From the NCBI GenBank assembly GCA_023436775.1, contig JAEZHW010000042.1, forward strand, positions 1 through 26,919: a stretch of DNA of 26,919 nt. Direction: 5' to 3'. Positions 6,716-15,296 of the stretch are shown piece by piece. Source of the DNA: Actinomycetes bacterium. GTDB lineage: Bacteria > Actinomycetota > Actinomycetes > Actinomycetales > Microbacteriaceae. Each line of letters starts with the position of its first letter. Within the stretch, counting starts at the first letter, position 1. The translations under genes were made by a program, and so were the position numbers. The notes under the pieces are model-generated. The model saw only the letters and a program-made list of their open reading frames with translations. It had not been told where the DNA came from and searched no databases.

Positions 6716-7878
6716 ATCGCGGCGTTCGCAGGCTGGACCACCGGTTGGTCGGTGAGCGAGTAGAACCACGCGATCGCCTTGCCCTTGTGCTTGGGGTTGG
6801 CCAGGCCCTGGGTCAGTGACCCGTCAATGGTGTCGAGGTTGTGGCCTGCCACGATCACGTCGATGCTGCCATCCGGCAGGGTCACCGTGTCCATCACGAT
6901 CATGATGTGGTTCGGCACCTTGTTGTTCTCGTAGTCAAACAGCACCAGGTCGCCGGGCTTGAGTTGCGCCCGCGAGGCCTGGGAGTCCTTCAGTCGGGTC
7001 GCGCCCAGTTTCTTGCCCGACTTCTTGAGCCATTCGTCGAAGGCGGGCACGTAGGTCCAGCGACCGGTGACCTTGCCCTGTTTGTTGCGCCATTGCGAAT
7101 TCATCGTCCAACCGCGGGCCAGCAGGCTCTGCGAGACGAAGTTCATGCAGTCACCGCCCCAGACATTGAAGTCGCTGAACTCGGTGCGGTTGTAGTGGTT
7201 CCAGTGCGCGCGCACGTAGGCAAGCTGCCGGTCGACCGGCGAGGGCTCGGCCAGCACCGCCGCCTCGGCGGGGGTGTGGGTGTCCGGTGGGGTGAGTTCG
7301 AGCTCGCTGTAGAGCGTGCTGAACCCGGCGGCATTGCCGGGCGTGACCCGGACGCGGTAGGGCACCCCGGACTTGAGGGTGACGACCGTCTGCGTCGAGG
7401 CGGTGTAGTGCCGCTGCAACCGGACCCCGGTCAGTCCCGAGTAGACGTCGATGCGATACCCCGAGGCGGCCGCCTCGGCTGGCCCCACCGGTGCCTGCCA
7501 GGTCAGCAGCAGACGCGCGGCACTGGTCAGCGTCTCCTTGACGTCGGGGGAGTCGACCTGCTCAACCAAATAGGTTCGAGCAGTCACCGCCCCGATCGCG
7601 CCCGGCACCTGTGTGGCAGCGTCGCTGGCCTTCCACCGCTGCACCGCCGACTGCTGGCCGAGCGTGGTGGTCAGATGCAGGAAGGGAGCGCTGATGCGCT
7701 GCACCGCGTCCTGCACGAACCCAGTGTTGCCCACGCCCGGCAGTGGTGTCGGTTCCGGCTCCACCACCGTCGCCAGGGCTGGCGCCGCGACCAGGCACAG
7801 CACCAGGCTCGCTGCCGTCACCGCGGCGCCTCGCCAGCGAGTGGGCGCTGCAGTGAGGGTCGGCAGTGAGGGAGTCAT
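6712..7878 (-). CDS. Secreted amidase-like (Amidase_6) protein with a fibronectin-like region
   Basis: 388 residues. A Sec signal peptide occupies residues 1-36, with a probable cleavage site after APALA. A linker of unknown structure follows, then a region at about residues 115-205 (LLLTWQAP, SGYRIDVYSG, GVPYRVRVTPGNAAG) that reads like a fibronectin type III domain. The C-terminal domain, from about residue 225 (AYVRAHWNHYN), matches the Amidase_6 / NlpC-like fold: WGGDCMNFVSQSLLARGW supplies the candidate catalytic Cys244, and KVPNHIMIVMD supplies His324, followed by VAGHN. The substrate is probably an envelope or peptidoglycan bond, but this is inferred from the fold. The ATG at 7878 starts the signal peptide. 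The gene lies just downstream of purU on the same strand (8-base gap) and could be co-transcribed with it. Confidence 0.8.
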   Translation of the reverse strand: MTPSLPTLTAAPTRWRGAAVTAASLVLCLVAAPALATVVEPEPTPLPGVGNTGFVQDAVQRISAPFLHLTTTLGQQSAVQRWKASDAATQVPGAIGAVTARTYLVEQVDSPDVKETLTSAARLLLTWQAPVGPAEAAASGYRIDVYSGLTGVRLQRHYTASTQTVVTLKSGVPYRVRVTPGNAAGFSTLYSELELTPPDTHTPAEAAVLAEPSPVDRQLAYVRAHWNHYNRTEFSDFNVWGGDCMNFVSQSLLARGWTMNSQWRNKQGKVTGRWTYVPAFDEWLKKSGKKLGATRLKDSQASRAQLKPGDLVLFDYENNKVPNHIMIVMDTVTLPDGSIDVIVAGHNLDTIDGSLTQGLANPKHKGKAIAWFYSLTDQPVVQPANAAI

Positions 7879-7886
7879 GAAGCCTG

Positions 7887-8750
7887 CTATCGGAAGATGA
7901 TGGTTCTGACGCCGTCCAGCAGCACCCGGTCCTCGGCGAACCAGCGAACCGCTCGGGTCAGCGTCCGGCTCTCTTCGTCCTGGCCCAGGGCCACGAGTTC
8001 GTCGACCGTGTGCGAGTGGTCCACCCGAATCACGTTCTGTTCGATGATCGGGCCCTCGTCGAGGTCCTCGGTCACGAAGTGCGCGGTAGCGCCGATCAGC
8101 TTCACGCCACGAGCGTGCGCCTGTCGGTACGGGTTCGCGCCCTTGAAGCCGGGCAGGAAGGAGTGGTGAATGTTGATGATGCGGCCAGCGAGCTTCTGGC
8201 ACAGCTCCGGCGAGAGAATCTGCATGTAGCGGGCGAGGACGACCAGTTCAATGTCGTGTTCCTCGACCAGCTCCAGCACCCGCGCCTCGAACGCGGCCTT
8301 TTCCTCAGCGTTGGTCACCGGCTGGAACTCGAAGGGGATGCCGTGGAACTCGGCGAGTTCGCCGAGGTCCGGGTGGTTGCCGAGCACCATCGGGATCTCT
8401 ACCGGCAACTGGCCCGCGCGCTGACGGAACAGGATGTCGTTGAGGCAGTGCGCCGCCTTGGACACCAGCACCAGGGTGCGCAACGGGCGACCCACCACGT
8501 CCAGCGTCCAGCGCATGCCGTAGCGCTCGATCACCGGCGCGAACGCGGCCTCGAACTCTTCGCGAGTGGCCGTGGCCTCCACCTGCAGGCGCATAAAGAA
8601 GGAGCCGGTGTCATGGCTCGAGAACTGCTGCGACTCCGTGATGTTGCCTCCAGCAGCGACGATGGCGCCACTGACGGCGTGCACAATACCGGGCTGATCG
8701 GGGCAAGTAATGGTGAGCACCCAGTGGGTGCGGGTTTCAACGGAGGTCAC
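7887..8750 (-). CDS. purU: Formyltetrahydrofolate deformylase
   Basis: 287 residues. It hydrolyses 10-formyl-THF to THF and formate, balancing the one-carbon pool. The N-terminal ACT domain (about residues 8-85) starts HWVLTITCPDQPGIVHAVSG; in the family it binds regulatory amino acids (glycine and methionine in E. coli). The C-terminal formyltransferase-like domain has VLVSKAAHCLNDIL, the active-site RIINIHHSFLPGFKGANPY with its Asn and His, and the Asp in FVTEDLDEGPIIEQ. The GTG at 8750 is preferred because a TATTCT -10 box ends exactly seven bases upstream; a TTG at 8771 would add MLAILLV but would lie upstream of that box. It is divergent from the mrp operon, and its -10 overlaps the one proposed for mrpA. 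Confidence 0.95.
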   Translation of the reverse strand: MTSVETRTHWVLTITCPDQPGIVHAVSGAIVAAGGNITESQQFSSHDTGSFFMRLQVEATATREEFEAAFAPVIERYGMRWTLDVVGRPLRTLVLVSKAAHCLNDILFRQRAGQLPVEIPMVLGNHPDLGELAEFHGIPFEFQPVTNAEEKAAFEARVLELVEEHDIELVVLARYMQILSPELCQKLAGRIINIHHSFLPGFKGANPYRQAHARGVKLIGATAHFVTEDLDEGPIIEQNVIRVDHSHTVDELVALGQDEESRTLTRAVRWFAEDRVLLDGVRTIIFR

Positions 8751-8763
8751 GACTAGTAGAATA
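8735..8763. promoter_or_regulatory. Overlapping divergent promoters for purU (-) and mrpA (+)
   Basis: On the minus strand, TATTCT (8763 down to 8758) is followed by seven bases and the purU GTG. On the plus strand, the same bases read TAGAAT (8757-8762), with TTTCAA (8735-8740) sixteen bases upstream as a possible -35 inside the purU coding start. The plus-strand promoter would give mrpA a leader of about 115 bases. Only one polymerase could use the shared box at a time. Confidence 0.4.
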
Positions 8764-8883
8764 GCCAGCAAGGGCCAGAAGCCCTATTTGGGTGCACCAC
8801 TGCCCGTCCGATGTAGGACTTCTCTCGCCGCATCATTCCGACCGACCGCACAGCCGACCGGCCCGAACGACGAGGAGCAGCGC

Positions 8884-11847
8884 ATGCTCGCTATGCTCGC
8901 CGCCTACGCTCTTTTGAGTGCCCTCGCGCCGGTCCTGGTTCGCTGCATAGGAACCAAAGCCTTCATCCTGCTCGCAGCGCTGCCGGCGGGCAATGCGGTC
9001 TGGATCAGTCTGGCTGCGCCACAGATCTTGACCGGGGGTGCCGTCGTTGAGCATCTCGACTGGATCCCCGAGCTCGGACTGACGCTCTCCTTCCGGATCG
9101 ATGCGCTCTCCTGGGTGATGTCGCTGGTCGTCACCTTGGTCGGTGCCCTGGTGCTGCTGTACTGCTCCCGCTACTTCGATCGGGACGAGCCGGGCCTCGG
9201 CCGCTTTGCCGGCCTGCTGCTCGCCTTTGCCGGGGTCATGTTCGGCCTGGTCACGAGCGACGACTTGCTGATGCTGTTTGTGTTCTGGGAAGCCACCAGC
9301 GTGCTGAGCTACCTGCTGATCGGTCACATGACGAATCGTCGTGAGAGTCGCGGTGCAGCCCTGCAAGCCCTGCTGGTGACCACGCTCGGCGGCTTGGTGA
9401 TGCTGGTTGGCATCGTGATCCTGATGGCGGTGACCGGCACCGCATCGATCTCTGCGATCCTGGCCGAGCCGCCGGTGCTCACCGATCCGCTGGTGATCAC
9501 CGCGATCATGCTGATCCTGGTGGGTGCGATCTCGAAGAGCGCGATCTTCCCCTTCCACTTCTGGCTGCCCGGTGCCATGGCGGCTCCGACGCCGGTCAGT
9601 GCCTACCTGCACGCTGCCGCAATGGTGAAGGCGGGCATCTACCTGATCCTGCGCCTGGCGCCCGCGTTCGCGGCGACGCCCGGCTGGCATGGGGTGCTCA
9701 TCACGCTCGGCGCGATCACCATGATCACGGCCGGCTGGCGCGCGCTGCGTCAGAACGACCTCAAGGTGGTGCTCGCGCACGGTACGGTGAGCCAGCTCGG
9801 CTTCCTGGCCATGGCGGCGAGTTTCGGTTCAGCCGAGGTGGCGCTCGCCGCGCTGGCCCTGCTGATCGGGCACGCGGCATTCAAGGGCACGCTGTTCCTC
9901 GTGGTCGGCATCATCGACCACGAGACGGGCACCCGCGACCTGCGGGAAATTTCTGGCCTTGGTCGCCAGCGCCCGCTGCTCTTTGTGGTCGCGCTGGTGG
10001 CGGCCGCATCGATGGCTGGTCTGCCGCCGCTGTTCGGCTTCGTTGCGAAGGAAGCCGTGCTCACCACGCTGCTCGAGGCGCCGGTATGGCAGGACTGGGC
10101 CGTCGTCATTGTGGTCGCCACGGTCATCGGTTCGGCCCTCACCGTCGCCTACAGCGCCCGGTTCCTCTGGGGCGCCTTCGCGAGCAAGCCGGACGTCGAG
10201 CCGGTGCATCTGCACGCGAGCCCGCGAGACATCATGATCGCGCCGGTGCTGCTGGCGCTGGCAACCGTGGTGGCTGGCCTCGCCCCCTGGCTGGTTGAGG
10301 CGCCGCTGCAGCAGTACGCGGCGACGGTCCCGGGCGAGGTGCACTACCACCTCGCGCTCTGGCATGGCCTCGAGCCGGCACTGGGCCTGAGCGCCATCGC
10401 GATCCTGGCCGGTCTGGCGCTGTTCTGGCAGCGGGCGACCGTGGCCCGGGTACAGGCCGCTATTCCGCGCCCGGTGGACATGGCCCGAGGCTACTGGGGC
10501 TTCATCCGCACCATCGACCGTCTCGGCCTGGTCACCACGCACCTGCTGCAGCGTGGCGGACTGCCCGGCTATGTGGCAATGATCTTGGCGGTGTTCGTCG
10601 CCTCGCTGGGCTTTGCCGCGGCGGCGAGCGAGGCGCCCAAGCACCCGATGCTGCCGTGGGACTATGAACTGCAACCGGTCATCGCGGTCGTGATGATCAT
10701 TGCTGGTATCGCGGCCGCCGTGGTGCATCAGCGCTTCACCGCGGTGTTGCTGGTCGGGGTGACCGGCTACGGCCTGGTGGCACTCTTCGCCTTCCATGGC
10801 GCACCCGACCTCGCCCTCACCCAGTCGCTGGTGGAAACCGTCACCCTCGTGGTGTTCGTGTTGGTGCTGCGTCGCCTCCCGGTCCAGATCGCGCAGCGCA
10901 ACGCCAGTCGGCATCGGCTCGGTCGCGCCATCATCGGGATCGCCGTCGGCGCGGTCATGGCGGCCGTTGCCGTCCTCGCCCTCTCGGCTCGAGTCGCCCC
11001 CAGCATTTCGCCGGAACTGCCTGGCCTGGCCTACGAGGGTGGCCACGGCAAGAACGTCGTGAACGTCATGTTGGTCGACATCCGTGCCTGGGACACGATG
11101 GGCGAGATCTCGGTGCTGGTCGCGGTGGCAACCGGTGTGGCCAGCCTGTTGTTCGTTACCGGACGGGAAGGCCCCATCCAGCGCCTCACTCCCGCTGGTC
11201 GCGGCACGCGGCGTCGCCGTGCTGCCCAGGCCGTGGTCGAGCCCGACCTGACCCGGCCGATCACGGTGCTGCCGGAATCCGCCTTCGCCGTCGAACCCGG
11301 TGAGGAAGGCTTCTCGGCCGGTGCGGATGAGGCACCGACCCGTCGCTCCTGGCTGCTGGCGGGTCGCACCCTGAGTGCGGCAAACCGCTCGATCCTGCTC
11401 GAAGTGTTGGTGCGACTGCTGTTCCACCCGGCGATGATCGTCTCGGTGTTCCTGCTGTTCACCGGCCACAATGCGCCCGGTGGGGGCTTCGCCGGTGGTC
11501 TGCTCGCTGGCCTCGCCCTGCTGGCGCGGTACCTGGCCGGTGGTCGCTACGAACTCGGCGAGGCGGCCCCGATCGATGCGGGACTGTTGCTGGGTGGTGG
11601 CCTGACCCTCGCGGTCGGCACCGCAGTCTCGTCAATGTTCTTCGGTTTGCAGGTGCTGCAGTCCAGCTGGTTCGAGGCGGACTTCGGCCCCCTGCACATC
11701 AGCGTTGGTACCTCCACCCTGTTCGATATTGGCGTCTACCTCGTCGTGCTCGGCGTGGTGCTGGACGTGCTGCGCAGCCTCGGCGCACAAATTGACCGGC
11801 ACCAGGACGAGCTCACCGCAGCGGGCGCCAAGGAGGGCCGCGCATGA
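8884..11847 (+). CDS. mrpA: Mrp Na+/H+ antiporter subunit A fused to subunit B
   Basis: 987 residues. It is the largest subunit of the multisubunit cation/proton antiporter, related to NuoL of complex I. The N-terminal about 500 residues are the NuoL-like proton channel: LFVFWEATSVLSYLLIGH carries the conserved Glu136, and SKSAIFPFHFWLPGAMAAPT carries the conserved Lys and TM7 loop. The middle holds the MbhD/MbhE-like segment (FHGAPDLALTQSLVETVTL), then a charged linker around residues 765-830. The last about 150 residues (VRLLFHPAMIVSVFLLFTGHNAPGGGFAGG onward, split here as LLFTGHNAPGGGFAGG) are an MnhB domain, so no separate mrpB is needed. The ATG at 8884 follows GAGGAG at 8873-8878; upstream in-frame residues look non-coding. 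The gene overlaps mrpC by four bases. Confidence 0.95.
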   Translation: MLAMLAAYALLSALAPVLVRCIGTKAFILLAALPAGNAVWISLAAPQILTGGAVVEHLDWIPELGLTLSFRIDALSWVMSLVVTLVGALVLLYCSRYFDRDEPGLGRFAGLLLAFAGVMFGLVTSDDLLMLFVFWEATSVLSYLLIGHMTNRRESRGAALQALLVTTLGGLVMLVGIVILMAVTGTASISAILAEPPVLTDPLVITAIMLILVGAISKSAIFPFHFWLPGAMAAPTPVSAYLHAAAMVKAGIYLILRLAPAFAATPGWHGVLITLGAITMITAGWRALRQNDLKVVLAHGTVSQLGFLAMAASFGSAEVALAALALLIGHAAFKGTLFLVVGIIDHETGTRDLREISGLGRQRPLLFVVALVAAASMAGLPPLFGFVAKEAVLTTLLEAPVWQDWAVVIVVATVIGSALTVAYSARFLWGAFASKPDVEPVHLHASPRDIMIAPVLLALATVVAGLAPWLVEAPLQQYAATVPGEVHYHLALWHGLEPALGLSAIAILAGLALFWQRATVARVQAAIPRPVDMARGYWGFIRTIDRLGLVTTHLLQRGGLPGYVAMILAVFVASLGFAAAASEAPKHPMLPWDYELQPVIAVVMIIAGIAAAVVHQRFTAVLLVGVTGYGLVALFAFHGAPDLALTQSLVETVTLVVFVLVLRRLPVQIAQRNASRHRLGRAIIGIAVGAVMAAVAVLALSARVAPSISPELPGLAYEGGHGKNVVNVMLVDIRAWDTMGEISVLVAVATGVASLLFVTGREGPIQRLTPAGRGTRRRRAAQAVVEPDLTRPITVLPESAFAVEPGEEGFSAGADEAPTRRSWLLAGRTLSAANRSILLEVLVRLLFHPAMIVSVFLLFTGHNAPGGGFAGGLLAGLALLARYLAGGRYELGEAAPIDAGLLLGGGLTLAVGTAVSSMFFGLQVLQSSWFEADFGPLHISVGTSTLFDIGVYLVVLGVVLDVLRSLGAQIDRHQDELTAAGAKEGRA

Positions 11848-12329
11848 CCGCTTCCGCAACACTGATCATCCTCATGGCTGTGCTGTACGCCGTTGGCGTG
11901 TACGTGTTGCTGGAGCGGAGTCTGACCAGGGTGTTGATTGGCCTGATGCTGATCGGCAATGCCACGAATTTGCTGTTGCTGCTGATGAGCGGACGCAATG
12001 GCGAGGCACCGATTCTCGGCGACGGTGTCGATCCGGCGGACTTTGCCGACCCGATGCCGCAGGCGCTGATTCTCACCGCGATCGTGATCAACTTCGGTGT
12101 TACCGCATTCCTGCTGGCGTTGATCTACCGCAGCTGGTTCTTGGCGCGACTGGGTGACCAGGCCGATGCCCTCGTGACCGAGCACGAGGACGATGCCGAA
12201 CTCGCGGATGCCGTGTTCACCGAGACCGAGGGCGACGACGACGCAATCCACGACGTCCTGGATGCGAGCGAAGACGGCCACGACGACCACGACCAGCACG
12301 ACGACGCAGCGGAAGGAGCACGGGCATGA
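11844..12329 (+). CDS. mrpC: Mrp antiporter subunit C (NuoK-like) with an acidic, His-rich tail
   Basis: 161 residues. Residues 1-105 form the standard three-helix NuoK-like MrpC: TLIILMAVLYAVGVYVLL, then LIGLMLIGNATNLLLLLMSG, then the DPMPQALILTAIVINFGVTA segment with the conserved PQALILTAIVI motif. Usual MrpC proteins end shortly after helix 3. Here a tail of about 50 residues (111-161) follows, made mostly of Asp, Glu and Ala with five His, including EDGHDDHDQHDD. It is presumably disordered and could bind metal or protons. The ATG at 11844 overlaps the mrpA stop (ATGA), and the stop overlaps the mrpD start in the same way. Confidence 0.93.
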   Translation: MTASATLIILMAVLYAVGVYVLLERSLTRVLIGLMLIGNATNLLLLLMSGRNGEAPILGDGVDPADFADPMPQALILTAIVINFGVTAFLLALIYRSWFLARLGDQADALVTEHEDDAELADAVFTETEGDDDAIHDVLDASEDGHDDHDQHDDAAEGARA

Positions 12330-13903
12330 CCGATGTGCTCATTCCGCTGATGGTGACGCTGCCGCTGCTGGGCGCGGCCGTGGCACTGATGGTGGGCAAG
12401 TCCGACCGCGGGCAGGCGCTCATCAGCACCGGCACGCTCGCCGCGGCGACCGTGATCGCCGTCCTACTCCTGATCGAAGTCGATGGCAACGGGCCAGCCG
12501 TGGTTGAGGTTGGCGCCTGGCCGACCCCCTGGAACATCGTGCTCGTGGCCGATCGGCTGAGCGCCATCATGCTGGTGATTTCGGCGTTGATGCTGCTCGG
12601 CGTTCTGGTCTACTCGATTGGGCAGGGCGCTGCCGACGGGCATCGCGAAACCCCGGTGACGATCTTCCACCCCTCGTACCTCATCCTCGCGGCGGGATTG
12701 TTCGACGCCTTCCTGGCGGGCGACCTGTTCAACCTGTTCGTCGGCTTTGAGATGTTGCTCGGGGCCAGTTACGTGCTGCTCACCCTCGGCGGTACCGGTG
12801 CTCGTATTCGTGCTGGCGTGACCTACATCATCACCAGTCTGATCTCCTCGGTGTTCTTCCTGGCCGCGATCGCAATGCTGTATGGCGCGACCGGCACGGT
12901 GAATATGGCCCACCTGGCGGTGCGCCTCGCCGAGCTGCCTGCCGACACCAACCTGATGCTGCATCTGATGCTGCTGCTCGGCTTCGCGATCAAGGCGGCG
13001 GTGTTCCCAATGTCGTTCTGGCTGCCGGACTCGTACCCGACCGCCCCGGCCCCGGTCACCGCAGTGTTCGCAGGCCTGTTAACCAAGGTCGGCGTCTACG
13101 CGCTGATTCGCACCGAAACGCTGCTGTTCCCCGGCCAGGGGCCCGGCAACGGCCTCTCGGTGCCGTTGATGGTGATCGCCCTGTTGACCATGGTGGTGGG
13201 TATCCTCGGCGCGACCGTGCAGGCCGATATCAAGCGACTGCTCTCCTTCACCCTGGTCAGTCACATCGGATACATGGTCTTCGGCGTAGCCTTGGGCACG
13301 CAACTGGGCATGAACGCGACCGTGTACTACGTGGTCCACCACATCTCGGTGCAGACGACGCTCTTCCTGGTGGTGGGGCTGATTGAACGCCGCGGCGGGA
13401 CCACATCCATGACGCGACTGGCCGGTCTGCTCAAAGCCAGCCCCTTCGTGGCCACGCTCTTCCTGATCCCGGCACTGAACCTGGGCGGTATCCCGCCATT
13501 CTCTGGCTTCCTCGGGAAGGCCGGCCTGTTCTTGGCTGGTGCGGACGAGGGTGGCTGGTTGATCTGGGTACTGCTTGGCGGCGGCGCGCTCACCTCGCTG
13601 TTGACGCTCTATGCCCTGGCGCGGGTATGGAACATGGCCTTCTGGCGCTCACCGGAAGAACTCGAGGGCGGCTACCAGTCCACGCTGCTTGATGCCCTGG
13701 TCGAGAACCCCGAGGATGATGGCTCGGTCCAGACCCGCACCACGCCCCGCCTGATGGTGAGTGCCACTGTCGCGATGGTGATCTTCACGCTGGGGCTGAC
13801 GGTGTTTGCTGGTCCCTTGTTCAGCCTCGGCGACCGCACGGCTGCCGAGATCCTGGATCCGCAGGTGCTGATCTCGCTCGTGTTGCCAGAGGGGGTGCGC
13901 TGA
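12326..13903 (+). CDS. mrpD: Mrp antiporter subunit D (NuoM/NuoN-like)
   Basis: 525 residues with about 14 membrane segments. It is one of the two antiporter-like subunits of Mrp. Landmarks are LFNLFVGFEMLLGASYVLL, whose Glu is the conserved charged residue of helix 5, the conserved Lys in GFAIKAAVFPMSFWLPDSYP, and ADIKRLLSFTLVSHIGYM with the broken-helix Lys/His residues. ALNLGGIPPFSGFLGKAGLF is the typical late loop. The cytoplasmic C-terminal segment around residues 440-480 is charged and then returns to a final membrane helix. The ATG at 12326 overlaps the mrpC stop, and GGAAGGAG at 12310-12317 is a strong RBS. The stop TGA shares its A with the mrpE start. Confidence 0.96.
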   Translation: MTDVLIPLMVTLPLLGAAVALMVGKSDRGQALISTGTLAAATVIAVLLLIEVDGNGPAVVEVGAWPTPWNIVLVADRLSAIMLVISALMLLGVLVYSIGQGAADGHRETPVTIFHPSYLILAAGLFDAFLAGDLFNLFVGFEMLLGASYVLLTLGGTGARIRAGVTYIITSLISSVFFLAAIAMLYGATGTVNMAHLAVRLAELPADTNLMLHLMLLLGFAIKAAVFPMSFWLPDSYPTAPAPVTAVFAGLLTKVGVYALIRTETLLFPGQGPGNGLSVPLMVIALLTMVVGILGATVQADIKRLLSFTLVSHIGYMVFGVALGTQLGMNATVYYVVHHISVQTTLFLVVGLIERRGGTTSMTRLAGLLKASPFVATLFLIPALNLGGIPPFSGFLGKAGLFLAGADEGGWLIWVLLGGGALTSLLTLYALARVWNMAFWRSPEELEGGYQSTLLDALVENPEDDGSVQTRTTPRLMVSATVAMVIFTLGLTVFAGPLFSLGDRTAAEILDPQVLISLVLPEGVR

Positions 13904-14487
13904 TGCCAGAGGAAGCGACCTTGAAGAGCTCGCGGCGCATTGCCCTCAAGCAGCTGCTGCCGCTGCAATTGGGGCTGATTGCGCTCTGGATCATGCTCTG
14001 GGGTGACTTCAGTTGGATGACGATTCTGACCGGAATCGTGCTGGCGATCCTCGCCCCCTGGGTGTTCTATCTGCCGCCGGTGGAACTCACCGGTCGACTC
14101 CACCTCGGCTGGTCGGCCTGGTTCGTGTTGCGGCTGCTGTTCGATATTTCGCGAGCCTCCTTCCAGGTGGCAGCGCAGGCGTTCGGCATCAAGCACTCGC
14201 CGACCAATGCCGTGATCGAGGTGCACCTGCGCACCCGCAACGACCTGATCATGACCATTGTGGCCGAGGCCACCTCGCTGGTGCCGGGCTCGCTGGTGCT
14301 GGACGTGGACCGGGCCCGCGGCTACCTCTACGTGCACGTCTTCAGTGTGCGCTCACAGGCGGACGTCGAGGCGGCCCGTGCCGCAGTGTTGAAGACCGAG
14401 CAGCGGGTACTGCGCGCATTCGGTTCCGAGGAAGAGTATGAGCTGGTCAAGCCGAAGACACCGAAGCGCGAGGGGAGGAAGGGCTAA
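13903..14487 (+). CDS. mrpE: Mrp antiporter subunit E
   Basis: 194 residues. The N-terminal hydrophobic part (LLPLQLGLIALWIMLWGDFSW followed by ILTGIVLAILAPWVFYLP; read here as two adjacent helices) and the soluble part with HLRTRNDLIMTIVAEATSLV, PGSLVLDVDRA and YLYVHVF match MrpE/MnhE. The conserved ATSLVPGS turn is intact. The subunit is needed for Mrp assembly and has no counterpart in complex I. The C-terminus is basic (KPKTPKREGRKG). ATG at 13903 overlaps the mrpD stop by one base (TGATG). Tight coupling throughout the operon suggests fixed stoichiometry. Confidence 0.93.
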   Translation: MPEEATLKSSRRIALKQLLPLQLGLIALWIMLWGDFSWMTILTGIVLAILAPWVFYLPPVELTGRLHLGWSAWFVLRLLFDISRASFQVAAQAFGIKHSPTNAVIEVHLRTRNDLIMTIVAEATSLVPGSLVLDVDRARGYLYVHVFSVRSQADVEAARAAVLKTEQRVLRAFGSEEEYELVKPKTPKREGRKG

Positions 14488-14750
14488 TGCACATCGTGTT
14501 GCTCATCGCCGGCGTGATGTTTGGCCTCGCCGCGGTCACGGCGCTCTACCGGATCATCCGGGGCCCTAGCGCGATTGATCGGATCGCTGCTGCGGACGTC
14601 CTCAACGCGGCAATCCTCTGCCTGCTCGGCGTCGAGATGGCGGTCAACCAGCACACCAACACCTTGCCGGTGCTGCTGGTGTTGACGCTCTTCGCCATTG
14701 TCGGTTCGATTAGTGCCGCGCGCTTCCTGGCCTGGAAGGAGGAGGGCTAA
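14487..14750 (+). CDS. mrpF: Mrp antiporter subunit F
   Basis: 87 residues with three membrane helices: MHIVLLIAGVMFGLAAVTAL, a central helix near IAAADVLNAAILCLLGVEMA, and TLPVLLVLTLFAIVGSISAA. The RIIRGPSAIDRIAAADVL loop between helices 1 and 2 is the MrpF/MnhF hallmark. ATG at 14487 overlaps the mrpE stop by one base (TAATG), with AGGAAGG at 14475-14481 as RBS. Its stop likewise shares one base with mrpG. Confidence 0.95.
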   Translation: MHIVLLIAGVMFGLAAVTALYRIIRGPSAIDRIAAADVLNAAILCLLGVEMAVNQHTNTLPVLLVLTLFAIVGSISAARFLAWKEEG

Positions 14751-15193
14751 TGGACTGGTTTGCGCTGGCCCAGACGGTCGCCCAGTGGGCCATTGCCATC
14801 CTGGCCATCTTGGCTGGCATCATGTCGCTGGCCGCAGGCGTCGGCCTGGTGCGGTTTCAGGACACCTTGACCCGACTGCACGCGGGCGCCAAGCCACAGG
14901 TCCTTGGCGTGCTCCTGGTCGCGCTTGCCGTCGTGATCGCCCATCCGACGCTGCCGGTTATGGCCATGGCCTTCCTGGTTGCCGTGTTCCAGCTGCTCAC
15001 GCAGCCGATCGGTGCGCACATGGCCGCGCGTGCCGCCTACCGCTCGCCGAACCTGCGCAAGGACCTGCTGCTGGCCGACGAACTCGCCGACGACGTGCAG
15101 GCTGCCGACGAGCACGCTGGCAACGCCGACGGCACTGACAAGGACGGCTCCGGCAGCCGCTCGGCAATCGCAAGACTCCTCGGGCGCTTCTGA
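14750..15193 (+). CDS. mrpG: Mrp antiporter subunit G
   Basis: 147 residues. Three membrane helices in the first about 95 residues; the signature GLVRFQDTLTRLHAGAKPQVLG between helices 1 and 2 identifies MrpG/MnhG. After helix 3 (LPVMAMAFLVAVFQLLTQPI) and AHMAARAAYRSP comes a hydrophilic, Asp-rich tail of about 45 residues ending in a short basic patch (SAIARLLGRF). The typical family protein is somewhat shorter, so the tail is an extension, though less extreme than the one on MrpC. It is the last gene of the operon. No strong terminator is visible in the 11 bases before the next promoter, so read-through into glyA is possible. Confidence 0.94.
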   Translation: MDWFALAQTVAQWAIAILAILAGIMSLAAGVGLVRFQDTLTRLHAGAKPQVLGVLLVALAVVIAHPTLPVMAMAFLVAVFQLLTQPIGAHMAARAAYRSPNLRKDLLLADELADDVQAADEHAGNADGTDKDGSGSRSAIARLLGRF

Positions 15194-15204
15194 CCTGGCT
15201 GGGC

Positions 15205-15210
15205 TAGACT
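15205..15210 (+). promoter_or_regulatory. -10 box of the glyA-folD transcript
   Basis: TAGACT fits the -10 consensus found before icd and the 23173 gene. A transcript from here would start at about 15217, just ahead of the riboswitch aptamer. A -35 was not recognised; the expected position lies within the end of mrpG. Confidence 0.5.
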
Positions 15211-15216
15211 GACCAT

Positions 15217-15295
15217 CGAGCAACTGGCGTGAAAGACGGGGAACCGTCGGGGAGCGAATCAGGGCCGGCCGCACGCCTGGGCTGTGCCCGCCAGA
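15217..15295 (+). promoter_or_regulatory. ZTP (pfl) riboswitch aptamer upstream of glyA-folD
   Basis: The sequence carries the conserved blocks of the pfl motif: AACTGGCG at 15222-15229, a hairpin GACGG-GGAA-CCGTC (15235-15248), the nearly invariant GGGGAGCG (15249-15256), and after a linker the block GCCGCACGCCTGGGC (15268-15282) with a GGGC-TGT-GCCC hairpin (15279-15289). GGCGTG (15226-15231) can pair with CACGCC (15272-15277). ZTP riboswitches bind ZTP/ZMP, purine intermediates that build up when 10-formyl-THF is short, and turn on folate one-carbon genes such as glyA and folD, exactly the genes downstream here. The assignment is by motif recognition; no covariance model was run. Confidence 0.88.
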
Positions 15296-15296
15296 A

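Noticed and set aside
9829..11469. Long antisense frame in mrpA (546 codons)
   Set aside because: The His, Gln and Asp-rich composition is typical of the reverse complement of a membrane-protein gene. No RBS or domain is present.
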